Shown piece by piece: positions 34,323 through 46,835 of a stretch of 64,000 nucleotides of DNA. The DNA lies in assembly GCF_030272615.1 (NCBI RefSeq), contig NC_081408.1:620182476-620246475 (forward strand), read 5' to 3'. Source of the DNA: Cryptomeria japonica. Taxonomy: Eukaryota > Streptophyta > Pinopsida > Cupressales > Cupressaceae. The notes beneath the pieces are model-generated. The model did not search any database. It was not told the origin of the DNA and saw only the letters and a list, made by a program, of their open reading frames with translations. Both the position numbers and the translations under genes were made by a program. How positions within the stretch are numbered: the stretch's first letter is position 1; each line of letters begins with the position of its first letter.

Positions 34323-35080
34323 ATGATGAAGAAAGAAGATCTAAAATTTAACAAAGATAACTATAGAATAGGGAGTGACAGAATGAAGATTTACATTACG
34401 AGTCTTGGTAGTCAGTATTGGGATCATATAGAACATAAGTATATTACACCTACTGGACCCCTAACTGATGATCAAAAGAAAGAACAACAAGAAAATCACC
34501 AGGCATTAGAAGCTATTATCAGTTCTCTGTCTGATGTTGAATATGTAGATTTTCATGGTCTTGAAACTACATATGAAGTATGAAAGAAACTTGAAGATAT
34601 CTATAGCGGTGATGAGAATGTCAAGATTGCTAAAGAAGAGAGTTTAAGAGGCAAGTTTGACGATATGAGAATGCCTGAAGGTGAGAACATCCAGTAGTAT
34701 GGTCAAAGGATCAAAGAGATAGTTGGAGAGATAAAGAGTGTAGGAGGGAAAGTGGAAGATGCCATAGTAATCAGTAAGGTACTAAGAGCCCTGCTACCAT
34801 TCTATGCTATCCGAGTTGCAACTATTCAGGAGCTAAAATCCATTGACAAGACAAAGGTAACTTTTGAACTAAATGGCTATGATGGTAGTGTACAGAAATT
34901 AGAATCTGCATTTAGAGCTTCTGTCACTAACCCATCTATGAGAAGAAGTAGAGATACCAGCCATAGTTATGAATCTAGATCTAGCACAGATGTTGATGAT
35001 GAAGACAACTTAGTGGAAGTTGAAGCATTGTTCGCAAAATGTTTGCCTAGAGGCACTGGTAAATACAGAGGTAAGTTACC
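34323..35080 (+). pseudogene. Gag of E, part before unit X
   Basis: ATG 34323 opens MMKKEDLKFNKDNYRIGSDR, then YWDHIEHKYITPTGPLTDDQ and IISSLSDVEYVDF. Stops lie at 34581 and 34696. EDAIVISKVLRALLPFYAIR and VEALFAKCLPRGTGKYRGKL follow. The first frame and that of F align well. The frame is cut at 35080 just before its zinc knuckle, which appears 4.2 kb later at 39314. Confidence 0.88.
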
Positions 35081-38000
35081 TATTGTTCACCAAAAGTGAT
35101 AACCCAATAACACTTGCAATTTATCTATGAAGTAGCCAATTCAATCTATGAAGAACCTCAGGGCTTGGACAATATGACAAGGATATGAATCTTTCTACTC
35201 TGCAGGCTCTGCAAAACCTAGGTGGGTATACCTTTGATGCTTAGAATTAAACTTATTACACACCTATGACAACATCAACATAAACAGATAGATCTCGTCA
35301 AGACTCCAAAACAAGTAGTTTATTGCAGATGGGCTAAATCTACAGATAAAACTCAACTATGCTTGAGCATGAGATAGATGAAACATTTCAAAACATAACA
35401 TAAACTAAGGATATTCTGATTTTTTATTTTAAGTCTCTGAGAAAACCCCAATTATTTGCAAGATTAGTGCCTTATCTAAGGGCAACAGAGTCATACATCA
35501 AACTGAAAATGAACAAATCTATTGCAAATCCAATTTACTAAGAAAGATATCCCTGTATTAATGCCTGAGATAATACATTCTAATTTTAGATAGAGGATCA
35601 TACATATCTAGACATTATCTTGAATCCAAAATGATTGCTCATAGAATTTAAACTCTTCCTTGAAAAGTACCTGAGAACAACCCTTACACTCCCACTTTGA
35701 GGGGACAAACCCAAACTCCCTTGAAGACTGGATTTATTGAAAACAGAGAATGCTTAGAGACAATCCAATAAATTGTGTATATGCCTTACACATACATGAC
35801 CTGCAACAAAACATCTACAGCAAGAAGATACTCTATTACTGAAAGAGAAGCCCTGCCCTGTACAATATTGAAGAATACTCAGAATTGGAAGCCATGAAAA
35901 TATGGAGCCATTCTCCAAATTTCTGGAACCCTTACAAATGAGAAGAATTGGGAATAAGAAGGAGAGGGAAGAAAATCAAATCTGCAACTGAAATTGCCAA
36001 GTGTCTCCTCTCTAATTGAATTTCATTCCTGTCAAAACTGATCCCAAAATATCTGATCTTTGTCAAAATTGACTATATAATTGGATTCCTCACTCTGAGA
36101 GCTTTCCGGAAACATATAATACTTCATATTTTGGCCAAAAATACAGCCCTAGGCAAATTAATCCTTCCAATGTGCACAATCATTTAAATTTTTGAATTTT
36201 CGATATAGTCTGAACTATATAATTAAACTGATTTTAAATTTGATTTTTTGCCTCCCTTTTGGCCTAACGCCTTGCCATGTGGCGGCCTCTGATTTTTCGA
36301 TGGGGTCCACAAGGTGCCATCTGGATGACACCTCATCACCACCATGTCACTACCTCGTCACTGCCACTTGTTTGCTTGCTTGTCGGCCACCTAGGTGCCA
36401 CCTTTGCACCACATCATCGCCACCGGGATGGGTACTACCTGTTGGACATCGGACTATACCCGCCATGTCATCGCCACCTGGCTTTCTCCTTTTGCCATTT
36501 TGTGGCCTTTAATGGGTGAGCATCTTTGAGTCACGAAATCGCGCAGGCCATCGGATCCCCCGAACTTGCTCACTCTTTAACTCTTTGCGATCTGCCTGAG
36601 CTTTTTGCCATTTCGCAGGGCTTAACTCATGTGCATCTCACCTTCACGAAGTCACACCGACCGTCAATCTACTCCAAACCTGCTCGCTGGTTAAGTCGGC
36701 CTTTCTTTGCAAAATTTTGCCTATCTGCCTCGGGAAGCGTGCATGCGTGGGGTCCACCTGTCATTGTCTATCATCTCCTCCGATCACCTCGGGATCCACA
36801 CCTGCACGTGGGGTCCACCTTGGGTGCCCAACAACACCGTCCGTCAAAAGCCGAGATGGCTTTGACATATTACATTAGTGGAGATTTAGTTATAATTATT
36901 AAAACTTTCCCTCCCACCACCAATGTGGGATAATACAGTTTTGCCCAGAAATGCATTTTGAAGGTTTTCCCTGAGTTTTAATGGCGGCTGGTGTTTGCAT
37001 TTGCTTCTAATTTCATTTGTTGAAGGATTAAAACATCTTCTCCACACCATTTCAATGGGTTCGATGCCTTCTAATGCATTTGTTGAGGTTTATAATGGCT
37101 CCTTTCTATTTTATGTGGCTTCAAACATGCCACGTGAAAGGGGGCTGCCAGACTGTTGTTTGCATTGGCTACTACACTCTTAAACCACATGAGCAATTGC
37201 TTCTATTTGACTTGTTCCATGTTTCACTGGCTTTTGCCCATATTCCATTTGCATAAATCTAAAAACTTCAACGCCCAACCAGCACTGTGAGGGAGTTTGA
37301 ATAGCATTGAAATTGCCATTTGTTGAAGCTGTTGTTGCCCCTTCACCATACTACGCAGAGCTTCCAAGTTGCACTTGCTACAAGTTTCATGTGGCCTCCA
37401 AACTATCCACACAGGGAATGATATTGATGTTTGCATTAACTCTCCAATACTCCACGCAAAGGGATGTAGTTGTTGTTTGCATTAACTCTCCAATTGTAAA
37501 TGCTTTGAAGTTTAAAATTTGCTGCCTGGTTAATCAAGCCAAAGTCCACCCTCAGCAACATCCACAGCAGAAGGGGAGTTTTAACTTTCAACCAAAAGAA
37601 TTTGATTGAAGTTTAAAATTGTTGTCTCTACCAGCAATCACGTGGGGAAAGGAAGGAAGCAACACTGCTAGCAACTTGTTTGCATTTGTTTAGTTCCTCA
37701 AAACTTTAACGTTGCCCTCACTGGTATCCATTTGCTGATTGAAATTCTTTAAAATTTATGTGGCTTCAAACATGCCACGTGAGAGAAGGAGAGGACTGCA
37801 ATTAACTTTGCCATGCTATTTGTTTGGAAGTTTCAAAGAAAACCCCCTCCAATATGGAAACTGGGAATGCTTTATACCAATAACACTTCAAATTTTCAAT
37901 AAAACATCTAATCACTCATCTTGTGTGAGCCTCTAGCAGCATCCTTGATGTTAAAATTCTCTATTTTGCCACATTCAAATTCACATTTGGTGTTGGCGTC

Positions 38001-39308
38001 TCTCTTACTGTCCAACTGGCGAATTGCAATCGAGCCAATATGGATATACATATATTGCCAGGAAAAAAGAACATTTCGCCATTAAAATTAAAGCACAGGC
38101 ATGAGCCAGGTCGGGCCCCAAAGTGGGTCCGACTAAAAAAATTTCATTTTCAGACAACTGACCTCTAAAACACCTCAGGAACCTCAAACACACCTCTGGA
38201 AATAATCGGCATCGTTTTTGCATCATCAGACTGCATTTTACTACTTTCAGGCACTTACGCCACATTTTCGCATTTAAGCGCGAAGACGTATTTTTCAAGC
38301 TGATCAAAACACCTTTTTGGAGCTCGCCATCTAACAGGCGTGTACTCTAATATACAAGGATGAACTCTACCAAATGGTTTCTCAACACGAGTCTCGAGAA
38401 AAGAGATATTAATTTTTGAAAATGCCCAACTGGCTTTGTCGACACTGCAAACCTAATGAAGTCAATGTTCTGGCAACACATGATGCCTTTCTCAAAAATA
38501 TCAAACGACCTCCGTATGCTCTCAATTTTGAAACATAGGTACCTTGAAGTACATATTAAATCTTTGAATTCTCAGTTTGACCAAAATTCTGACTGGGTGC
38601 AAATGGCGTGCTCATGAAAATGGCTACATTAACTGATATAACACTGAAAGTACGGATCACTGAAAACGATGACTCAATGAATCCTTTTGAAAACCGATCA
38701 AACGGATTGGCAGAGGCTTGAAATTTGAAACATGACTCATCATTTATACCAACAATATCCCAGAATAAACATTTTGTCATAACACTCGCTAAGGCAACTT
38801 TTACACTTATGCGAAACAGGGCTCTGACTAGGCACTGAAACAGGGACTTGTCAAACCATACAAATTGTAAACATATTGATCTTCAAAAACTGAGCAAATG
38901 GATTCTTTAAGACTTGAAATTTTGCAGGATGACTCACATTTATGCATACAATTGAAGACATTTTTAATTTCTTCATGACAATCAACAGGGAAAAAGATGT
39001 AATTGCTCAAACTAGGCTACTCAATAAAATCTGCATTTGTGCCTAAAATGCACTTTCAGCTCACCCCTCAAAATGGGTACCTCATAAACTTATCCAAACT
39101 GAATTCTAAAAGTTGCACATCACTAGATAGGCCAAATGAAAGGTGTAGGACATGAATCCCGAGCCTTACCCCCTGAAAATCAACTAGCTCCATTTTACCC
39201 CCTCTCTAACTAGGCCATTCAAACAGACTCATTTTTATCATTTGGAAATGCAGGGCAAAATATTGAAATGGGCCTCTAAACTTGACTCAAATTTAATGAG
39301 TCCCAACA
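35081..39308 (-). mobile_element. Unit X, 4.2 kb insertion in gag of E
   Basis: The flanks TTACC (35076-35080) and TTACC (39309-39313) are identical and gag of E is in register across them, so X is a clean 4,228-bp insertion. Read on the minus strand it starts TGTTGGGACTCATTAAATTT, a normal LTR start, and ends GGTGAACAATA, where CA would be expected. The start is not repeated inside X, so X looks like one very long solo LTR or a non-autonomous unit with no second LTR. ATCCCACATTGGTGGTGG on the minus strand near 36925 resembles a promoter motif common in plant LTRs. No ORF has a recognisable domain; 36260-36860 is GC-rich. Confidence 0.7.
37100..37800. repeat. Dispersed short repeats inside X
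   Basis: TATGTGGCTTCAAACATGCC followed by ACGTGA occurs near 37113 and again near 37755. TTTGCATTAACTCTCCAAT occurs near 37430 and 37475, and related TTGTTTGCATTGGCTACTA lies near 37157. They suggest that this part of X grew by duplication of segments of some tens to hundreds of bases, since diverged. Confidence 0.6.
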
Positions 39309-39810
39309 TTACCTTTAAAATGTTTTGCATGCAACAAGATTGGTCATATAGCTGCAAACTGCCCTAATGGTGAAAATGATTACAAGAGAGACAAATTTAA
39401 GAAGTACAAAGGTAAAGGCAAGAGGGATTGTCTTGTAGCTATTGACAATGGTATTACTGATGATCAATCTAATGATGATGCTAGTGAAGATATTGTGTTT
39501 GTAGCAATTAATGAAGAAGTATTAAATCAAAAGGCACTAGTATCCAGAAAGGATAACTCTGATGATTGGATCATTGATAGTGGTTGTTCACATCACATGA
39601 CCGGTGATTGGAGCAAATTTCTTTCCCTGAAGGAATTTGATGGTGGTGTTGTCAGATTTGGCAATGAATCACCCTGTATGGCAAAAGGTAAGGGATTTTT
39701 TTTCTTTTAATAGGAAGAGAAGTGATGATGATGTCTATTGGGTTGAAGGCCTAAAGCACAACCTATTAAGTGTGGCACAACTTAATGGTAGAGGTTACCC
39801 ACTGGAGTTT
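39309..39810 (+). pseudogene. Gag end and protease of E
   Basis: The zinc knuckle is intact: CFACNKIGHIAANC (about 39320-39362). KKYKGKGKRDCLVAIDN and an acidic stretch follow. The protease has DDWIIDSGCSHHMTGDW at about 39564 with DSG kept, then FDGGVVRFGNESPCMAKGK. Near 39692-39715 a T-run and a short deletion shift the frame; it continues as DDDVYWVEGLKHNLLSVAQL and breaks at a stop near 39823. Confidence 0.85.
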
Positions 39811-39849
39811 AGAAATGGTATATGAAAAATCTTTGACAACAAAGGTGGA

Positions 39850-40779
39850 TTGATTGCAACTGGGAAACAGACCAAAGGTAATCTATTTCATCTCAATCCT
39901 AAAATTAGCAACTGTTTGATTGCAAAAATAGATGATAGTTGGCTTTGGCATAGGAGATTTTGTCATATAAATTTTGACAATATTATTAAAGTAAGCAAGT
40001 CTAAGACAATAAGAGGTATGCCTCAGGTAGACAAATCGGTTAATGCTCTTTTTAAAGAATGTCAACTAGGAAAGATGACTTCTTCAACTTTCAAGAGAAA
40101 GTCCTTCTCAGCAGAGAACTTGTTAGACTTGGTTCATACAGACCTATATGGACCAATAAGAACAAGAATCATTCAAGGTGACAGGTACTTCATGATCTTC
40201 ACTGATGATTGTGTAAGGATGATGTGGGTCAAATTCTTGAAGGATAAGAATGAAGCTTTTGGAAAATTCAAGGCATTCAGAGCCTTAACTGAGAAAGAGA
40301 GTCGCAAAAAGATAAAATGTCTAAGAACATATCAAGGTGGTAAATTCACTTCTGTAGAGTTCACTAAATATTGTGATGATAATGGTATCAAGCGGCAGCT
40401 TTCTACACCAAGAACACCACAACAGAATGGTATAACAAAGAGAAACAACTGGTCAGTAGTTGAAGCTGCTAGAACTATGTTGATACAAGGAGGTGTATCA
40501 ATTACCTTTTGGAAAGAAGTTGTAAGTACAACTGTCTACACAATGACCCGAGTTCTGGTAAAAAGAAGTAAGGACAAAACCCCATATGAGTACTGGTATG
40601 CGAGATCACCTGATGTTAGCTATTTTAAAATATTTGGTCGCAAAAGTTTTATTAAAAGAGGTGACTACATAAGAAAGTTTGAAGCTAAGAGTGATGAAGG
40701 CATATTTCTTGTCTATTCCACCAAGAGTAAGGCCTATAAATGCTTCAACAACCGGACACGGAAAATTGTTGAGTGTTGA
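39850..40779 (+). pseudogene. Integrase of E, catalytically altered
   Basis: This frame is open for 309 codons and covers the whole integrase, yet key residues have changed. The zinc domain reads WHRRFCHINF with NALFKECQLGK: the first Cys is Phe. The first Asp is present (LVHTDLYGP). The second motif reads RTYQGGKFT where related elements have RTDQGGEFT, so Asp is Tyr. The Glu motif reads ITKRNNWSVVEAARTML, where F has IAERNN, so Glu is Lys. The tail SPDVSYFKIFGRKSFIKRGD is normal. A long frame with a dead active site suggests chance survival of the frame. Confidence 0.88.
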
Positions 40780-42633
40780 TGTTTGTGTAGACAAATGTCC
40801 TGAAATATAAGAAGGAACCAGTTCTAAGAAGAAGGATGAAGATCCTTGCATTTTGCTTTTAGAACCAGAAATTGTTAAATCAGAAACCAGTAAAGAAAAT
40901 CTTGTATACTTGTTCAACCAGAACAAATAAATCCAGAGGACGATGACAATGAAGAAGTTGAACCTGAAGAGAATGATCATGTTATTCCTAGGTATGTGAG
41001 ACTGAATCACAGTCCTGGATAGATAATTGGGGATAAGGATGTTGGAGTACTAACTAGAAGGAGAATAAGAGAGAACTCTTGCATGATATCCACCTTTGAA
41101 CCCAGAAATGCTAAAGAGGCATTTGGTGATGATCATTGGGTGAAAGCTATGGAGGAGGAGTTGGAACAAATTGAGAAGAACAACACTTGGACGCCGGTAC
41201 CCCAATCGGTAAACAAGAATGTTATAGGTTATAAATGATTATTCAAAAACAAGTTAAATGAATATGGTGTTGTAGTTCACAATAAGGCAAGATTAGTATG
41301 CAAAGGTTATGCGCAAGAAGAAGGAGAAGACTATGGAGAAAATTTTACACCAATAGCAAGACTAGAAGGTGTCAGAACACTAATTTCATTTTCAGCTCAT
41401 AATAAGTTCATAGTATACCAGATGGATGTCAAGTCTGCATTCTTGAATGGAGTACTGGAAGAAGAGGTCTATATAGAGCAGCCTGATGGTTATGCATTGA
41501 CAGATAAGGAAGACATGGTATGCAAACTGCATAAAGCTTTGTATGGATTAAAGCAGGCACCCAAAGCATAGTATGAACAAATTCATACTCATCTGATGAA
41601 GATAGGCTTTGCTAGAACCAGTGATGATAGCAACATTTATCTCAAGTTTGAAGGAGATGATATACTGGTTAGTGAAGTATTTGTAGATGACATTATATTT
41701 GGAGGAAATGATGACATGAGTAATTGTTTTGTAGATGAAATGAAGAATGAATTTGAGATGTCATTAGTAGGGGAAATAAAAAAATTCATAGGCTTACAAA
41801 TACAACAGATGAAGAATGGTATTTTCATTACCCAATCCAAGTATGTGAAGGAGGTTTTGAAGACTTTTGGTGTGAGTGATTGTAAACCAGTTGGAACCCC
41901 AATGGTTACAGGTTGTAAATTGTCCAAGGAAGATGCATCTAAGTCTATAGATGAAAAGGAATTCAAGTCAATGATTGGCAAACTACACTATGTTCTTCAC
42001 AGTCGACCGGATATTGCTCATGCAGTTGGTATTGTGGCTAGATTTCAGAAGAATCCAAAGGAGGCACATCTTATGGCAACTAAGATAATCTTTAGATATC
42101 TAAAAGGTACTATTGATTATGGATTATGGTATCCATATGGTAGATATTTTGACTTGGAGGCATACACAGATGCTGATTGGGCAGGAAATATTGATGACCG
42201 GAAGAGTACTACCGGTGGAGCATTCTTTCTAGGAGGAAGGCTAGTCTCATGGATTAGTAAAAAGAAGAGTTGCACTTCATAATCTACTGCTGAAGCTAAA
42301 TATGTAGCAGCTTATATGAATTGCACACAAGTTGTGTGGATGAGGTACATTTTGGAAGGTTTGAAGATGAAAATCTCAGAACCTATAAAGATGTTGTGTG
42401 ATAATACAAGTGCAATAAACATTTCTAAAAATCTTGTTTTGCACGCAAGGACTAAGCACATTGAATTGAAATGTCACTTCTTGAGGGAAAAAGTTCAAAG
42501 TAAAGATGTTAACTTGGAGCATGTTTCTACCAAGGAGCAGCTTGCAGATATCTTTACCGAACCTCTACCTAAGACCACTTTTGAGTATCTTAGAAGTCAA
42601 TTGGGGGTTGTTCCTCTTCATGAAGTCAGTTGA
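40780..42633 (+). pseudogene. RT and RNase H of E
   Basis: A frameshift after KIVEC starts a decayed linker with stops. RT pieces: [20 protein letters not shown], a stop at [47 protein letters not shown] and [12 protein letters not shown] with a stop at 41569. The frame 41596-42282 has [53 protein letters not shown]. One stop (CAA-to-TAA type) at 42280 separates STAEAKYVAAYMNCTQVVWM and the end LPKTTFEYLRSQLGVVPLHE. It is the best preserved RNase H end among E, D and F. Confidence 0.85.
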
Positions 42634-43011
42634 ACATGATGCTAATTGCATCAATCCCTAAATCACTTGTAAAATATTATATGGATTGATGAAGGAGTGA
42701 ATGTATTCCACAGGGGGAGCATCAAGTTGCAGAATGATGATGATGCACAGTGAGAGTAGAATTACATGTTTTACTTTCACTTTGGCATTGTTGTCAAAGG
42801 GGGAGAAGAATTATGTGATTGACGAGAAGAATTGTGTGTCTAGCAAGGTGAATACTTGGTAATGTAAACTAGGATTCCTATTCACTAGTGGCAGGCTGAA
42901 GACACACAGAGCAAGGTGAATATTTGGTAATGTAAACTAGGATTCCTATTCACCAATCTCAGCAGCAATCAAAGGCATTGATATTTGTATTGCCATCAAT
43001 GCCAGGGAGAT
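42634..43011 (+). promoter_or_regulatory. 3' region of E with purine tracts and duplication
   Basis: Purine tracts lie near 42712 and 42795; the LTR-proximal one is decayed (CCAGGGAGAT, 43002-43011). A 43-bp segment beginning GCAAGGTGAATACTTGG is duplicated at 42843 and 42911. TTTGGCATTGTTGTCAAAG (42781), TTGCCATCAATGCCA (42990) and TTATCAATGATGTCAA in the LTR (43050) form the same inverted repeat set as in D and F. Confidence 0.8.
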
Positions 43012-44439
43012 TTTTGGCATTTTGCATAAGAGATTGCATTAATGATATGTTATCAATGATGTCAATTGAACCGGTAAAAGGTATTCATGTTATTGCTAAT
43101 ATTTTTGTTTTTTTTTATATTGGCTTGTAACCAGTAAGAAGAGAGTTGTACAAGATGTTGTAACTGGTGTATGTAAAGTTTGTGAGTTGAACCGGTGAAC
43201 CGGTGTGAAGGGTAAAACCTTTTTATATAATGTAATTGGTAAACCCTATCAGTTGTTAGACCCTAACCGATCAAGTTTGTTGGTTTATTATCTGATGAGC
43301 GGTAATGATGGAGACACGTGTAATCATTGTACGAGGATAAATTCAAATTAGATTGGCGCATTTTTTATTGTTTAGGGATGGAGAAAAGTGGATTGCATTT
43401 AATGCACAACGTGTGATGAGTTACAAAATCCAATGGAGAGGTGATCATGTAGCGGTTGGAATTGTCTTGAAGAATGTGAAGAGATTATTATGATTTCTAA
43501 CGGTCAAGATTGAACCAACTTGTTTGTAATCTCAATGATGAGAATTAGGTTTCTGTTGTGTTACTGGCCTAGTTGATTTGTATTTAAGGTCGATGAAGTT
43601 GTTTGTAAAGGTTGTTGGCAAGGTTGATAGAAAACCTGTTGAGTGTGTGGTTGCCCAACCATTGAATGGATTTGCACTTTGAGTGAATGTAGATTGAAGC
43701 TTAGAAGGATCTGATCAAGCAAAGATAGTGCTACTCAGATAGATCAAGAAAAATTGTTGTTTTCTAACAATTATAGCAGAAGTAAAATCCCTTAACTGGG
43801 TAAGCTCTAACAAGCTTGGTTACTCATTAAATCCTCTAACAAGGTGGTCCATTATATTGTATTCTTAAATCCTTCAGCGAGGTTACTCCTAACAAGGTAT
43901 TGTGCTTCTAACAAGGCATATTTGTAAATCCCTTAACTGGGTGATTCCTAACCGGAATTAGTTCTTAACAGGACTTATTGTAAAGCTCTAACAGTCTTTG
44001 GCTCCTAATAGGGTGAAATTTGAAAGAGTTCAAATAGCTATCCTTGTGATTCCCATCTCACCATAGTTTTTTACCTATTTGGGTTTTCCACGTATAAACA
44101 TTTGTGTCAAGTGGTGAATGTTATTGTGGTCTTATTTGTTGATTTGATTAACTTCTGATAAAACATGTTAAGTATAAGCATTGAGAGATGAATATGTTGA
44201 GTTATGATTAAGAATTGTTGATGTTTGCAAGATTGAAGTTGTTTACTGTTAAAGTTGTCATAACAATTAAACCAGTTAATGTCAAGTGTTCCTATGAATA
44301 TTAATCTTGACTAAGATATGTTTACTTTGTTTGACTGAATTTGAGTTTGGGAACTTTGTATCAGTTTTTCAATATACTGATTCAACCCCCCCCCCCTCTC
44401 AGTATTCTACCGGATACTTATTCTTTCATCATACCATCA
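43012..44439 (+). repeat. 3' LTR of E
   Basis: 1,428 bp, collinear with 32811-34251. The first bases have mutated to TTTTGG. The AACCGGG-rich cluster lies at about 43785-44020, the TTTTACC...TTTTCCACGT module near 44065 and the C-tract near 44386. It ends ACCATCA, followed by TTTTA and coding of A. Confidence 0.9.
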
Positions 44440-44444
44440 TTTTA

Positions 44445-44778
44445 CACATTCAACCAAGTTCATATTAAAGTTGATACCGATAAGACTCCTTATGAGTTAT
44501 GGTTTGGTCGTGTTCCTACTGTGAGATATTTCATAATTTTTGGTAGCAAGTGTTATATAAAGAGAGATGAGGACATAGGAAATTTTGATGTAAGAAGTGA
44601 TGAAGGAATTTTATTGGGTTATTCGACAAAAATCAAAGCCTACCGGTGCTACAATAAGAGACTTAGAAAGATAGTAGAAAGTGCAAATGTGAAGGTAGAT
44701 GAGAACTTTGGAAAAAAAATCAGAGCTTATGGATATGATGATGGTCAGCACATTTCTCTAAATCCTATTCAGACTTAA
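44445..44778 (+). pseudogene. Integrase C-terminal tail of A
   Basis: Coding resumes after E in register: TFNQVHIKVDTDKTPYELWF, then FGSKCYIKRDEDIGNFDVRS and GILLGYSTKIKAYRCYNKRL. This is the conserved tail of copia integrase, followed by KIVESANVKVDENF and a stop near 44776. In an unbroken element this region leads directly to the acidic linker before RT. Confidence 0.85.
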
Positions 44779-44841
44779 GAATTGACGTAGACTGGTCCGG
44801 TAGAGACTGTTAATCTGGATGTTGTTGTTGTCGATGGAGAG

Positions 44842-46527
44842 GTGCAGGAACCTGAAAATCAGAATAATCAGAAGACTCCAAAGTATGTGAGATTGAATCA
44901 TTCAGAAAATCAGATTATTGGTGATAAAAATAAAGGCTCGATGACTAGAAGAAGGCGAGCTACTAAAGAGGTATGTTTGATTTCTAAAGTTGAACCTAAA
45001 GATGTTGTTGAAGCTTGTAAAGATAAAAATTGGATGAGAGCTATGGAAGAAGAATTAGATCAGATTGAGAAGAATATCACATGGGAGCTTGTGCCTAGAC
45101 CTAAAGATAAGATTGTTATTGGTACTAAATGGGTATTCAGGAATAAATTAAATGAAGCTGGTGAAGTTGTCATAAATAAAGCAAGACTGGTATGCAAAGG
45201 ATATTTACAAAAAGAAGGAATTGATTATGAGGATACTTTTGCTTCGGTGGCCATACTTGAAGCTGTTAGATTGTTGCTTCCATATGTTGCTTATAAAGAT
45301 TTCAAGGTATATCAGATGGATGTCAAACCTGCCTTTTTGAATGGTGATCTTGAGGAAGAAGTCTATATTGAGAAACCTGGTGGATTTTTATTATCAAATG
45401 ATGGAGACATGGTATGTAAACTGAAGAAAGCTCTTTATGGATTAAAACAAGCCCCTAGAGCATGGTATGCTAGATTGGATAAGTATTTGTTGAAATTTGA
45501 ATTTAATAAAGGGACTACTGATAGTAATTTGTACTTTAAGATTGAAAATGATAGCATCTTGATTATTGAAGTCTTTGTTGATGATATTATCTTTGGAGGT
45601 GATGATAACTTGAGCATGAAGTTTGTCAGTGATATGGAGAAAAAATTTGAGATGTCTATGATAGGTGAGATGAAATTTTTCTTTGGTTTACAAATTTCAC
45701 AAACTGGAAAAGGTATTTTTATATCTCAAACTAAATATGTGAAGGAATTGTTGAAGAAGTTTGGATTAGATGACTCCAAACCGGTTGGAACTTCTATGGT
45801 GACTGGTTGCAAATTATCTAAGAATGGTGATTCTCTGAAAACTAATCAGAGTTTGTACAGGTCTATGGTTGGTGGACTACTCTATCTTACTCAAACTAGG
45901 TCGGAAATTATGCATGTTGTGTGCATGGATGCTAGATATCAAGGTAATCTGAAAGAGAGTCATGTCACTGTTGTAAAGAGGATATTCAGATACTTGAAGG
46001 GGATTGTGGATTATGGTTTGTGGTATCTGAGAAATGGTGATTTCATGTTAAGTGCTTACAGTGATGCTGATTGGGTTGGTGATGTTGATTACTGGAAGAG
46101 TACATCTAGTGGTGCTTTCTTTTTGGGTAAGAAACTAGTTTCATGAGCTAGTAAGAAACAAGATTTAGTGTCCTTATCTACAGCTGAAGCTGAATACATT
46201 GTTGTTGTTGGTAGCTACACTCAGGTGGTTTGGATGAAGAAAATGTTGAAGGATATCAGAGTTATTTATGATGAGCATATTGTCATATACTATGATAATT
46301 CAAGTGCTATTAACATGTCAAAGAATCTGGTGCAACATTCAAAAACTAAACATGTGTCAATCAAATATCATTACTTGAGAGAAAAATTCAGTGAAGAGGA
46401 AGTGAAGCTAGAATATGTATCTACAAAGGAACATATTGTTGATATTTTCACTAAGCCTTTGCCTGCAAATACATTTGTATATTTGAGAGACAATTTAGGG
46501 GTATCAACCCCTCCTGATGAGAAATAG
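44842..46527 (+). pseudogene. RT and RNase H of A, best preserved here
   Basis: One frame is open for 434 codons (44842-46143) and covers the linker, whole RT and most of RNase [101 protein letters not shown] and the catalytic [11 protein letters not shown]. RNase H has [24 protein letters not shown] at 46144, at the Trp of the usual VSWxSKKQ motif, separates SLSTAEAEYIVVVGSYTQVV and the end NTFVYLRDNLGVSTPP. Substitutions such as FASVAI where others have FAPVAR are seen. RT copies the RNA into DNA within the particle. Confidence 0.88.
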
Positions 46528-46835
46528 ATGCATTGTGTTGCATCAGTCCAGTGGACTTCACAGTCTTATCTCTTTATCTGGATTGATGAGTTGGTGATGC
46601 TCCTATGGTGGAGTACTTTGGTTATGTGTTTTTAGGGAGAGATATTCATGAAGATGTGTTATGGGGAGAGAAGCATAATCTGTGTTTTGTCTTTGGTATT
46701 GTTGTCAAAGGGGGATAGAAGCATGTGAAAAATTGTTTTATCTACTTGATTTTAGGGGGAGTTTTTTGGAGATAATTTCTTCCTTTGCATTGATTGTTTT
46801 TCACATTCATATGTTGCCATCAATGTGGGAGAGAT
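46528..46835 (+). promoter_or_regulatory. 3' region of A with purine tracts
   Basis: AAAGGGGGAT lies near 46707 after TTTGGTATTGTTGTCAAAG (46692). GTTGCCATCAATG (46813) precedes the LTR-proximal tract TGGGAGAGAT, which is decayed. TTGTTATTGATGTCAAC lies in the LTR near 46867. It is the same arrangement as in C, D, E and F. Confidence 0.75.

Larger units (their letters stand above)
32811..44439 (+). mobile_element. Ty1/copia element E inside A
   Basis: LTRs are 32811-34251 and 43012-44439 (1,441 and 1,428 bp). Flanks are GTTTA (32806-32810) and TTTTA (44440-44444), four of five alike; removing E joins the integrase frame of A. Without the unit X inserted in its gag, E is about 7.4 kb. Gag and pol resemble those of F most closely among the elements here. 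It is inactive: integrase lost catalytic residues and pol has stops. Confidence 0.9.

Noticed and set aside
36192-36933. Overlapping 80-135 codon ORFs in unit X
   Set aside because: GC-rich stretch with several open frames at once, no domain and no consistent codon pattern.
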